From Lophius americanus (Eukaryota > Chordata > Actinopteri > Lophiiformes > Lophiidae): a stretch of DNA of 64,000 bases. Under the pieces are notes generated by a model, which ran no database searches, had not been told where the DNA came from, and worked only from the letters and a program-made list of their open reading frames with translations. Each line of letters begins with the position of its first letter. Position 1 is the first letter of the stretch. Location: positions 12,378,001 through 12,442,000 of the forward strand of contig JBBDHG010000019.1 of the NCBI GenBank assembly GCA_037951165.1, in the 5' to 3' direction. A program made the translations under genes and the position numbers. Positions 39,801-47,531 of the stretch are shown here, piece after piece.

Positions 39801-42482
39801 TTGATTTGCCTTCAACCTCTAATGTCAGTCAAACTGTGTTCTGTCACTTCCACCGCCTTCAGGTCTGTGGCGGAGACAAGCCGTACATTGCCCCGACCGA
39901 CCTTGAGCGCTGCCATGAAGAATTTCGTGAGCACTCTGTACGTTACTTCCGTTCTATAAAGAAAATGGGTGGTGAGGAGTTCTGCCAGCGCTACCAGAAC
40001 AAGCTGGAGTTGGAGCTGAACGAGTCCTTCACCACTTTCTCCAAGCACAACGACGGCAAAAACATCTTCTACGCAGCACGGACACCCGCCACGCTGTTTG
40101 TGGTCATGTTTGTCACCTACCTGGTGTCTGGTGTGACTGCATTCATCGGTCTGAGTGTCTTGGCAGCCCTGGCCAATCTGGTAATGGGCGTGGCCCTGCT
40201 GTCACTCTGTGCTTGGGCTTATGTGAAGTACTCTGGAGAGTTTCGAGAGTTGGGAACATTTATAGATCTGGTGGCGGAGACACTCTGGGAACAGGTGGGT
40301 AATCGCTGTGAGAGGAAGGAAGAGTGAGAGTGTGTGTTTGAAAATAAACTGCATGGTTTGACTTGAAGTTAGTTTGACAGTTGAATAACTACTTTTTGTT
40401 TCTTTCTCTATGGCATTTAGGTTTGATACTGGATCTATCTGGTAGTTAATTGAGAAATTTCTTTTCTTTAAATAAATTTGAAGAAATTTTTTAAAGTGAA
40501 TATTAATTATCTAAAATAGATCAATCCACTCTTTCTGCTCCTATGGTTTTGTTTATGGAGCACAACTCAAAAATTTTCACTTTTCGTTTATGTAGAGTTT
40601 TTTTTTAATTTTATTTACAAAATTGAATTTTCTCAGATGTGATGAATACTTCTGCTCACATGTATTGTAACCTAAAATATCCCGCGATAGTTTCCTCATC
40701 CTCACACTCTGGTAAGCGATGGCCCATTCTTATCAGAGGAGCTGCACTGACCAGATAGACTGTCGTATTACTTTTAAAAGAAGTAATTAAGAAAATTCTT
40801 CATCAGTCAATAAATACACTGATCAGCACTGACAGCTGAAGTCGGAATAACATTGATTATCTTGTAATCACAACACCTGTCAGTGAAAGGGATGTATTCG
40901 GCAGCAAGTGAACATTTTGTTCTGAAGTTTGATGTTTTGGAAGCAGGAAAAATGGGCAAGCGTAAGGATTGGAGTGATTTTGACTTAGGAAAAATTCTAA
41001 TGGCTAAGCATCTGGGTCTGAACATCTGCAGAATGCCAGTCTTGTTGATTGTTCCTTGTCTGCATTGGTGGGCAACATGTTCATGGGAGCCCAAGGCTCA
41101 ACGATGTGGCTTAATAGTGTTGTCCAATATCATCAAGGAGCTACTGATGCACAGAGTGCCGAAAACGTATTGCCTTTTCTGATAGAAAGGAGTCAGAAAA
41201 TGCCGTACATCTCAGCGATGTTTTGGTGACAAAAGGCAGGTGTGTTTTTGTTAGGGAATTCCTGAACTTTTTAAGTAGTTGTATGTTTACTGACACCTGT
41301 TTCAGTGCTGAAAACATCAGCGCACAGTCTTATCCGCTGTATTCAGTTGGCCTTTAGTTATGAGCCGGTGGACAGTACTCAAATATGAAGCGTCACTGAT
41401 CTGAATGTTTGGGATTCACCACAATCCCAGCTGTCACGTCTGCTGACTTCTTCCACTTCCCTCTGTTTCTGTCTCTCGTCCCTGCTTTACAGAGGACGAT
41501 CAGAAAGGTGAGCTGCTGCTTCCCGATTCTTCTGATCTACCTGCCTTCTGTCCTCCTTGTCCTGCCTCATTTTCTACTTTTCCTGTTCATTTCTTCTCAT
41601 TATCTATTAATTTTTATCTCAACATCTTTGAAGTTTTCTCAGTTTTTTTCACACTTCCTTTTTTTTTTTTAAACTTATATTCTAAATTTCTCTCGCAAAT
41701 TTTTACATAATGCTTTTTTTTCACCCCTCTGTTCCAGTGTATCTGTCAGTGTTGTTTAACTCTACAAATCCTCCCTGATGTTTCTCAGATGCTCTCCAAA
41801 CTTTTGGAGCCTGTCAGGAGCCGCCTGGCTTGGCCGGTCTCTCTTCTTCCTTCATTCCCTTCAGGAGCGGCGCTCGGACTCGGAGCTCTGTCGCCTCTCA
41901 ACAACAACTACAAGAAGGCTAAATAGCTGCTGGACAGCTGGTTTACACTCAGTTAAATTTTCATACTGAAACTTTTGCAATTTGGTGGCTTCTTTGTTAA
42001 TTTTTACTCCAATAGTGCTGGATTCTCACACTTCAGAGCGAACACCCTCTTGACATTCGCTGAACGCATCAGAACATTGGCAGGCCAGGTTCATGTCAGT
42101 CTCAAGGATTTGAAGTTTGTCCAAATGGTTATTAATTATCTTTACCTAAATTTCGTTTTACTTTCAGTTGAAGTTTTGTTTGTCTGTGATTTGATCATAG
42201 TGATCTTATCTTCTTTGAGTCGAGCTTGTGGTCGGCATGTTGGAGATTGCATCCTAATTTTGTTCCTTTCATTTCACCATGTTTTCTGTGTTCATGTTAT
42301 CAGACGAGTAACCCCAATTTGTTCTAACACAGAATAATCTTTTTGTCTCTTTTCTCGTGCAGGTTCTGAAGCCATTAAGTGAACATTATATGGAAGACAA
42401 CGTCAGACAGACGGTGGTGAATTCGATTAAAGCCAGCTTGACAGAACAGGCCTCGCAGCACACCAAACTAAAGACTCATTGA
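27763..42482 (+). CDS. atl2: atlastin-2, ER membrane-fusion GTPase (14 coding exons)
   Basis: Dynamin-like GTPase that tethers and fuses ER tubules to form three-way junctions. Exons: 27763-27835, 32559-32719, 33192-33404, 36840-36971, 37116-37220, 37294-37344, 37437-37493, 38496-38588, 38767-38905, 38989-39116, 39462-39518, 39606-39677, 39863-40294, 42363-42482. They sum to 1833 nt (610 aa plus stop) with every phase consistent; human ATL2 is about 583 aa. Seen: P-loop GAFRKGKS at 129-136, switch I RETTGI at 172-177, DTQG at 200-203, guanine-binding RD at 271-272, a three-helix middle domain, two adjacent hydrophobic segments at about 502-548 (the ER hairpin pair), and an amphipathic C-terminal tail. 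The tail (VLKPL...LKTH) resembles ATL2 rather than ATL1 or ATL3, which decides the paralogue. Exon 1 is the least certain part: it lacks resemblance to mammalian ATL2 exon 1 but joins exon 2 in frame and sits on a promoter-like block. Alternative C-termini are listed separately. Confidence 0.95.
27836..32558 (+). other. atl2: atl2 intron 1 (4.7 kb)
   Basis: No coding signal recognised. The first 500 nt are CpG-richer than the rest and may be part of the promoter region. Confidence 0.5.
32559..32719 (+). CDS. atl2: atl2 coding exon 2 (residues 25-78, N-terminal cytosolic extension)
   Basis: The acceptor after ATCTAAAG is preceded by a T-rich tract. The donor is GAAGAG|GTAAAT in phase 0. It encodes a proline-, serine- and glutamate-rich linker ending DEEIQEEE, directly before VTVEEEKARPIQ. 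The end is solid. The start could instead be the AG at 32593, which would break the join to exon 1 at 27763 and require initiation elsewhere, for example at the internal Met in PPVMRP. Confidence 0.7.
33100..33142 (+). repeat. retroelement 3' tail in atl2 intron 2
   Basis: GAATTTCCCAATTTGGGATC followed by AATAAAG resembles the tail of a fish retroelement, about 50 nt before exon 3. Confidence 0.45.
33192..33404 (+). CDS. atl2: atl2 coding exon 3 (residues 79-149, P-loop)
   Basis: Begins the GTPase fold (IQIVLANEDEHSFELD) and carries the G1 motif GAFRKGKS followed by FLLDFMLRYM, a hallmark of atlastins. Two donors lie 5 nt apart, TCAG|GTGAGG and GTGAG|GTAAAT. Only the first keeps frame with exon 4. 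Confidence 0.93.
34376..35245 (-). pseudogene. non-LTR retrotransposon reverse transcriptase remnant, partly duplicated
   Basis: On the - strand 35216-34983 encodes MLDQLYTLSRVLEGAWEFAK, then PVHMCFIDLEKAYDCVPRAS, a reverse transcriptase segment with the FIDLEKAYD block. 34750-34550 encodes RRIGAASAVMRTLYRSVVVK and LSIYRSIYVPTLTYG-like residues, the C-terminal part of a common fish LINE. Two overlapping copies of the C-terminal part occur in tandem (from about 34447 and from about 34783). In atl2 intron 3, antisense to the gene. Confidence 0.8.
36540..36735 (+). repeat. fish dispersed repeat in atl2 intron 3
   Basis: Same order of blocks as 7525-7760, ending CACTTGGCGGAGGTTTGTGC. Its end lies only about 110 nt before exon 4. 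Confidence 0.45.
36840..36971 (+). CDS. atl2: atl2 coding exon 4 (residues 150-193, switch I)
   Basis: Strong polypyrimidine acceptor and donor GGCAGCAAA|GTAGGC, phase 0 on both sides. Encodes PLTGFTWRGGCERETTGIQIW, containing the catalytic switch region (arginine and threonine of RETTG). Confidence 0.95.
37116..37220 (+). CDS. atl2: atl2 coding exon 5 (residues 194-228, DTQG motif)
   Basis: Encodes VAVLLVDTQGAFDSQSTIKD and continues through FALSTMTSSVQ. DTQG is the atlastin/GBP form of the G3 (switch II) motif. Phase 0, donor TCAG|GTAAGA. Confidence 0.96.
37294..37344 (+). CDS. atl2: atl2 coding exon 6 (residues 229-245)
   Basis: 51-nt exon encoding VYNLSQNIQEDDLQHLQ, a segment almost invariant among atlastins. 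Acceptor TTTTCAG, donor GCAG|GTTTGT, phase 0. Confidence 0.95.
37437..37493 (+). CDS. atl2: atl2 coding exon 7 (residues 246-264)
   Basis: 57-nt exon encoding LFTEYGRLAMEEIYLKPFQ, part of the GTPase core. Phase 0, donor CCAG|GTATCA. Confidence 0.95.
38496..38588 (+). CDS. atl2: atl2 coding exon 8 (residues 265-295, guanine-binding RD)
   Basis: Encodes SLMFLVRDWSYPYEHDYG; the RD pair is the G4 motif of atlastins and GBPs. Acceptor TTCCAG, donor ACAG|GTTTTT, phase 0. Confidence 0.95.
38767..38905 (+). CDS. atl2: atl2 coding exon 9 (residues 296-341)
   Basis: Encodes QHEELQNVRKHIHSCFSNIG and then FLLPHPGLKVSTNPYFDGRLR, the end of the GTPase domain. Donor GAGAG|GTAAGC in phase 1; the G completes an Asp codon with exon 10. 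Confidence 0.95.
38989..39116 (+). CDS. atl2: atl2 coding exon 10 (residues 342-384, middle domain)
   Basis: Encodes DIDGDFTRELAELVPLLLAP and then ERLVEKEIGGNKVTCRDLLEYFK, the linker and start of the helical middle domain that swings in the fusion power stroke. The donor is weak (CAAG|GTCCTT) but the frame into exon 11 (AYIKIYQGEELPHPKSMLQ) leaves little choice. Confidence 0.93.
39462..39518 (+). CDS. atl2: atl2 coding exon 11 (residues 385-403)
   Basis: 57-nt exon encoding AYIKIYQGEELPHPKSMLQ, identical in type to the matching human atlastin segment. Acceptor CCTGCAG, donor GCAG|GTTAGT, phase 0. Confidence 0.95.
39606..39677 (+). CDS. atl2: atl2 coding exon 12 (residues 404-427)
   Basis: 72-nt exon encoding ATAEANNLTAVAGAKDLYSK and then NMEQ in the middle domain. 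Donor GCAG|GTAAGG, phase 0. Confidence 0.95.
39863..40294 (+). CDS. atl2: atl2 coding exon 13 (residues 428-571, membrane anchor)
   Basis: The longest exon, 144 codons. It opens VCGGDKPYIAPTDLE, contains IKKMGGEEFCQRY and KHNDGKNIFYAARTPATLF, then two closely spaced hydrophobic segments at residues about 502-524 and 525-548, ending AYVKYSGEFRELGTFIDLVA and ETLWEQ. The upstream intron is also open, so a reading frame starts at 39788, but the AG at 39861-39862 gives the conserved VCGGD start. Donor ACAG|GTGGGT; reading through it adds VGNRCERKEE and a stop at 40325-40327. Confidence 0.95.
40815..41240 (+). mobile_element. Tc1-like transposon fragment in the atl2 3' region
   Basis: Starts with the terminal repeat TACACTGATCAGC. 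The segment GAAGCAGGAAAAATGGGCAA through AAGCATCTGGGTCTGAACAT matches the transposase N-terminal coding region of a common fish Tc1 family (GKMGKRKDWSDFD..., then a helix-turn-helix). Internally deleted, no intact frame. It lies between exon 13 and the alternative 3' exons of atl2. Confidence 0.7.
41493..41507 (+). CDS. atl2: candidate 15-nt in-frame microexon of atl2 (RTIRK)
   Basis: The 15-nt block AGGACGATCAGAAAG follows a long pyrimidine tract ending TTTACAG and precedes a consensus donor GTGAGC. It encodes RTIRK in phase 0, so it could be placed after exon 13 (ETLWEQ) and before either C-terminal exon without shifting frame. TGC triplets lie just upstream of the acceptor, as is common for neuronal SRRM4-dependent microexons in vertebrates. 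Use is inferred from splice sites only. Confidence 0.45.
41789..41926 (+). CDS. atl2: alternative C-terminal exon of atl2 (45 codons and stop)
   Basis: After the acceptor TTTCTCAG the frame set by exon 13 is open for 45 codons and ends at TAG: MLSKLLEPVRSRLAWPVSLL and then PSFPSGAALGLGALSPLNNN and YKKAK. This would replace VLKPL...LKTH, giving 616 aa. The tail is basic at the start, hydrophobic in the middle and ends KKAK, which fits a KKXX dilysine ER-retrieval signal. Alternative ATL2 C-termini are known in mammals; whether this exon corresponds to that form needs transcript or alignment evidence. Confidence 0.65.
   Translation: MLSKLLEPVRSRLAWPVSLLPSFPSGAALGLGALSPLNNNYKKAK
42363..42482 (+). 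CDS. atl2: atl2 coding exon 14 (residues 572-610, C-terminal tail)
   Basis: Encodes VLKPLSEHYMEDNVRQTVVN and then SIKASLTEQASQHTKLKTH with a TGA stop. In human ATL2 the corresponding tail forms an amphipathic helix that acts on the bilayer, with an adjoining autoinhibitory segment. Acceptor TCTCGTGCAG in phase 0. Confidence 0.95.
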   Translation, partial: VLKPLSEHYMEDNVRQTVVNSIKASLTEQASQHTKLKTH

Positions 42483-44600
42483 TGCTCTTCTTCCTCCTCT
42501 GAAGCCGCCCACATCATGTTCATCTCTCTGCTGTCCAGTCACTCAAAGCGTTCTTCCTAGAATCGTGGAACTAGTACAACACCAAAGCTCTTCTCATCAC
42601 TGCGTAGTCCTTATTTGCTGTGGAGGACCTGTAGGCTTGCTGTTTGCCCTGCTCTCCATCGCCCCCCAGTGCTTCAGAGCGGAACTTGTACATTGGTGAG
42701 AGGACCAAGGCGTTGTCTCTTGCCAAACGGGCCACCTTCTCTAGTGTGCCATAATCTTAACTGATGCATCATCGGTTGAATTGCTCGGACTCAGACGTCT
42801 CTGTGGACTAAACTCGCTTCAGGATTAAGCTATAAATCAGGGGAACTGACAATGCTGCTGTGGGCAGCTGTTAACAATTGATGCAAACTAAAGTCCTTCT
42901 CTGTGCGTTTACATGTTATATCTAAGAACATAACAGAACTCTGAGGACCAACCACACGACCTGCTTGTAAACTTTTCCTAAAGGTAACTAATCGAGGAGA
43001 AAAAAAATGATCAGGCAATTGTGGGGCTTTCGTTCATGAATATGACTTTGATAAGGTCAGGGAGGCTACTTTAACTACAAAATATCAACTCTGTCTTCCT
43101 TCTACAGAGCCAAACTCAGAATTGATGAGTACAGGAATTGAGGCCAAGCTGTATTTACTTCCTCTGACTTTCAAGCTGCATAACTTTTTTTTCTCACCAC
43201 ACGGGGTTTTGAAGTATGTTAAACCAGGCAACAAGAAATCTGGTATCCGGTTATTATAGTTGCTCAATTTGCTTCTATTCTTTACATTATATTGTTTTTT
43301 GTATGACTGTGACCCTGGATAGAACTGTAGGGAGTCTTGATTGTTTCAGCTGATGGCGATTCTGATTTTAATGTAGAACGGACATGTTTTACCCGACCTT
43401 CGGTGTCGTGACTGGTCCATAACCTGTTTGTATTTGACCCTCTGTGTCACATTTAGGTACCACGTTTCACAAAGCTGTAAGGGCCCGGTCTTCTTATTTG
43501 TCTTTCGGCTGCTCCCTTTCGGGGTTGCCAAAGCGGAAAACTTTTTTCCATCTATAGGTCAGTACCCTGCAGGCTAACTGCGCCAGTACAGGTATCTGTT
43601 CACCCGCAACCATTTATGTTTGGAAATCACTTTTATGTTCCGCATATGAATTTGATATAAGTTTTACGTCCAATGCCCTCCCCATTTATCCAAGTTTGGA
43701 ATCGGGACCAGAGATCCACTGGGCCCTGACTTGTCTTACAGTTTGGGTTTAAGGGCCATGTCTACTCCTGGGGAATTATGGGACTACTAAAATCTTCTAA
43801 ACTCTAATTTATGTAGGTGACATTTTTGAAACCGGCTCGTTTGGAGAGATTTTCCACAACTTCTGTCCGTAAAATTAACAGGTAGCCATTAGACTGCATG
43901 AAGCGCGACACAACAGCATACCGACCTGTACAGAACCTGACACTACCAGCAACTTTGGAGCTCGATTACACAGTATGTATTTTAAAGAATTTGTGCACAG
44001 AGGGGCCTGAGCAGCATATTTCCATCCTCAGTGACAGGACTAGTTTTTCATATTACTTGCAAAATTAAATGACAAAACCTGATTGTACTTTCCCCTTACG
44101 TTTTACATAAAGCAATGTAATCAGTCTACGTGATCTTTTGTGTGGTGGATGACGCCATGCAAATGGAATGAATTTTATTTTTCTACTCTGCTCAACAGCT
44201 GCTTCACATCCGCCTGCATTGATTCCATCCACATTATCTCTCACCTGGAGCACCAGTCTCTAACTGTACGGTCTGTGTGTTTTCACATATCACACACCTG
44301 GGCATATATACGTTACTTCAAATATTTAAACTTTATACGTTCGACAGTAAATCGGTTCAGACTAGTTAATCAACACAAGTCTGTTAAGATGACGTTTCTG
44401 TTGTAGGATTGACACTAGTTTTCTTCTCCGTGAGGAAGGACAAGAAGCACGTGGTGTGAAAACGTAGATTCTGATAGGAGACTTTGACGTGACGAGTGAG
44501 TCGGAGACGATGTCTGACCGCCTTTTAAAGATTTCTCTGGTAATTTATTTTTCAATAAAATGTTTACCTTATGAATAAATAATCAATTTAAAACTTTGGA
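42483..44600 (+). other. atl2: likely 3' UTR of atl2
   Basis: About 2.1 kb after the stop with no coding signal and no recognised repeat. It ends near two AATAAA hexamers. The exact cleavage site cannot be set from sequence. Confidence 0.6.
44554..44579 (+). terminator. atl2: poly(A) signals of atl2
   Basis: Two canonical AATAAA hexamers at 44554-44559 and 44574-44579, followed by a T-rich stretch at 44605-44613. They are the best paired candidates downstream of the atl2 stop. Confidence 0.5.
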
Positions 44601-45690
44601 TTCTTTTTTTTTGTGGGAGATACTTCTGGAAGAGACTTTATTGTAATAGTTATCTTCAGGTGTGATTTCAGTCTGCTAGGATTAAAGATGGGTTTTTGAA
44701 TGTCAGCGGGGGGATCTTTATTATTGTTTCATCATACTAAGATGTTTTTATTTCATGTGCAGCAGTTTGCAAATCAGTGTCAGAAAACCCATTCAACTTT
44801 GATGCAAATACGGGAATTTACTTCCTTTAGTCAGATGTTCCTGTAATTACTCAAAATACCCATCTGATTTCCACAAAATTTGGCAGATGCTTGGTGGGTT
44901 GACTTTGAAACGTGGGCTTTTCCAGCGTCGGCTAATCTAAGATCTCTTGAGTGCCACAAGAGTCATTGTCTCCTATTGCATAATTTGATTGGCTTTGGGC
45001 CAACATGGTCAGAATCTCACTGTGATTAAGAGGGAGATTGGAAGAATGAATGAGAACTAGCGATGATATTTTCCACATGAATGGACACTAAAAGTTGAAG
45101 TTATTGGTTTATTTCCTTGAACATCATATAAATGAGCTGTTGGTGGCGATCCTTACTGAAAATCATTCAGCCTGAGAGCTTCTTCTTTAGGAAAGCCTTT
45201 TCGGAGAGCTACGTTTAGAACATTTGGAGAAAAAAAATATTTTCGTAAGGACATCACATTTCTGTGGTGTTTACATTAACTTTTCAGAGGCCATATTATG
45301 CAGGCAAGTGTGCAATAAGAGCAAACATCATATAGAACACCAGAACAGGCAGGTGATGGTGTAGATATGGAAGTTCTGTAAATATCCTAGAAGATAAAAA
45401 GGATTTTACATTAGAACAAGCCGGGGTTGTCATGCATACCAGAGAAGTTAACTGAATTACTGGGTCACATGGAAGCCTTTACCATCAAGAACACAGCCAG
45501 CATACATTCCTGTCCATCCATTATAAATTAAATGTATTATTATTATTATTATCCCTTCAGCTGAGCGTGTGTCTGCGTGTTTCATGACTATATTCATCTT
45601 GGTTATATCTATCTCCACCTTTTCAGCTGCTGAGATGTTGAAATTTATAAAAATGACAAATCAGAAGGAGCCATATTTTTAGAAAGGCAA
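44601..45690. other. short intergenic gap between convergent genes
   Basis: About 1.1 kb between the proposed 3' ends of atl2 and slc29a1. A stretch near 45525-45553 (TAAATGTATTATTATTATT) looks like the (ATT)n tail of a short retroelement. Nothing else recognised. Confidence 0.4.
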
Positions 45691-45696
45691 TTCAGT

Positions 45697-47419
45697 TTTA
45701 TTTGATCACACAACTGCTTTAATCTGCAATACAAGCATCTTCATGAGCCGCCTCAGACTCAAGTACCAAACCGAACACAACATAAGGACAAAAACTTCAA
45801 CATTGTGCTTTTACACAGTAGACTGTGACAATGTACGCAGCTCCCCTTATCAAAACAGCTGAAGCAAAACTTTGAAGGCCACACAAATACAAGGAACAAA
45901 AACAAATGTAACACTGATAGGCAAAAGGACTTTCAACAGACCCCTCCCTTCTTTCAAAACTAAAAACAAAATTCTAAAAAGCACCTACATACATACTAAT
46001 ATAAAAATGATTTTTTAGAAGGAATATTTATTGATGTGTGACAGACTGGTCTGGATTAATCTTCACAATTTAGGATGGCACATTTTTCTGTTTGTTCTAG
46101 TTACAATATACAAGAAGGCAGTCTATTTATTAGGAAGACCCAATCCGTGGAGAAAAAAATCCACAACATGGGCTGAAAATGTAAAATAATGAAACGTTTG
46201 CTTCTATCTGGTGAATAAATACAAACTGTAGTAACAGGATTCTCAGACAAACACACAGTACAACATCATCTAAACCTACAGGGAGGAAACACCTCAGACG
46301 AAGAATGAATAATTACGGACTAAATCTTCATCTTAAGGATATTGTCACATTTGGTTTGAAAAGTATCGTGGCCGACGGCCAAACTGCAACTTAAGGAAAC
46401 GCATGCAAATAAATAGAACAAGCAAGTGGAGAAGACAACTTGACAACAAAAGTGCACTGCAAATTAAAACAATTTGACAACACGCACGCTGCAGAAGCCA
46501 CAACAGAAGCATTTGTGAGGGACCCCGGACTTACTTTTTTTATTGCTTCGTTTAGTGAATGAAACAGATATAATACATAAACATTTCATGATATTTTTAT
46601 TAGCCTTGGCAGCTTTGTGACTTAGAATAAAAACATTAATCAATGTAAAAACAACAAATAAACGTCATAATGACCCTAACATGCACACCACCCAAAGCTA
46701 CAGCAAACAAATTGTATTGTACTTGCTATAGAAATCTTTGAACCACCATCATGCATACTGACTTAACTTTTTGCCATTGCAACACGCACACAACGGTTAG
46801 ATGGTCAGATATATATAATGGTACCTTGCAGTACCCAAAGCTTAAACAAAGTAGCTGCTTAAGAGTTTTTCTGAATCATGTGTGTGCGCTTGTGAAAACA
46901 ATGAAGATATTTTCTTTATTTGCTGCACACTTGCTGTCAAATTGATGAAGAGGTTTTGTTTATGTGTTTGTGCAAGCTGCAGTGCGTTTGCCACTGTCGG
47001 CCACCCTAGAGATAAATACTGCAACATTCCATCAGTGACACGCTCATCTTTCATTTGAAACCATCATGTAAAAAAATATTGTGGTGGACCAGTTCAATAA
47101 TTGATGGTTAAATTTAGTTGTGGATGTAGACAGAGCAAACACCAGAATCTACTACTTGTTTTTAAATGAAATAAAAATAACATTAATAAGGGTTATTTAG
47201 ACAACCTCCATTAGATTTCAGTAACTTGTTCCATGTCATGCTGGGCTGACTGGGTGAAACGTGTCCCCGCTAGCACCGGAGAAGACTGAGGTTCTTTAGT
47301 CTTCAAGTCTGGCGGGGCTACTCCACTCACTCAGGGGTTGTTGCAGAGGTGCTGGCCCAAAAAACACAGGCGCAGCAGTGTTGGTCTAATCTACATCTAC
47401 AGAAGGTCTTTTGGAGAGT
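45697..47419 (-). other. slc29a1: likely 3' UTR of slc29a1 with poly(A) signal
   Basis: About 1.7 kb downstream of the stop, no coding signal. On the - strand AATAAA lies at 45702-45697. Part of it (46367-47006) is an inverted-repeat element. The 3' end is a best guess; other hexamers exist nearer the stop. Confidence 0.4.
46367..47006 (+). mobile_element. inverted-repeat (foldback) DNA element, copy 1
   Basis: The left end CGTGGCCGACGGC and the right end (reverse complement GGGTGGCCGACAGTGGC) match, and long imperfect arms inside them pair (for example GACAACTTGACAACAAAAGT against the complement of the stretch near 46910-46955). The middle (46560-46800) closely resembles the middle of a second element at 59667-60675 in the same orientation. 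No transposase frame. It lies in the likely 3' UTR of slc29a1. Confidence 0.65.
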
Positions 47420-47531
47420 TCAGATCATGGCCCTGAAAGCAAATGACACTGCAGCGCCCAGCGCCAAGCCAAGGGACAAGAAGAAGACCATGATGGAGCC
47501 TGCGGTCTCCGCCTCATGCTGTGGCACCTTC
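47420..47531 (-). CDS. slc29a1: slc29a1 coding exon 12 (TM11 and stop)
   Basis: Encodes KKVPQHEAETAGSIMVFFLS and then LGLALGAAVSFAFRAMI with a TGA stop. Human ENT1 ends in the same style (ETAGAIMAFFLCLGLALGAV...FRAIV). Acceptor CTGTACAG. Confidence 0.95.

Noticed and set aside
41975..42337. 120-codon + strand frame between the two alternative atl2 C-terminal exons
   Set aside because: Lies after the TAG of the alternative exon and before the last exon; hydrophobic translation reflects T-rich intron or 3' UTR.
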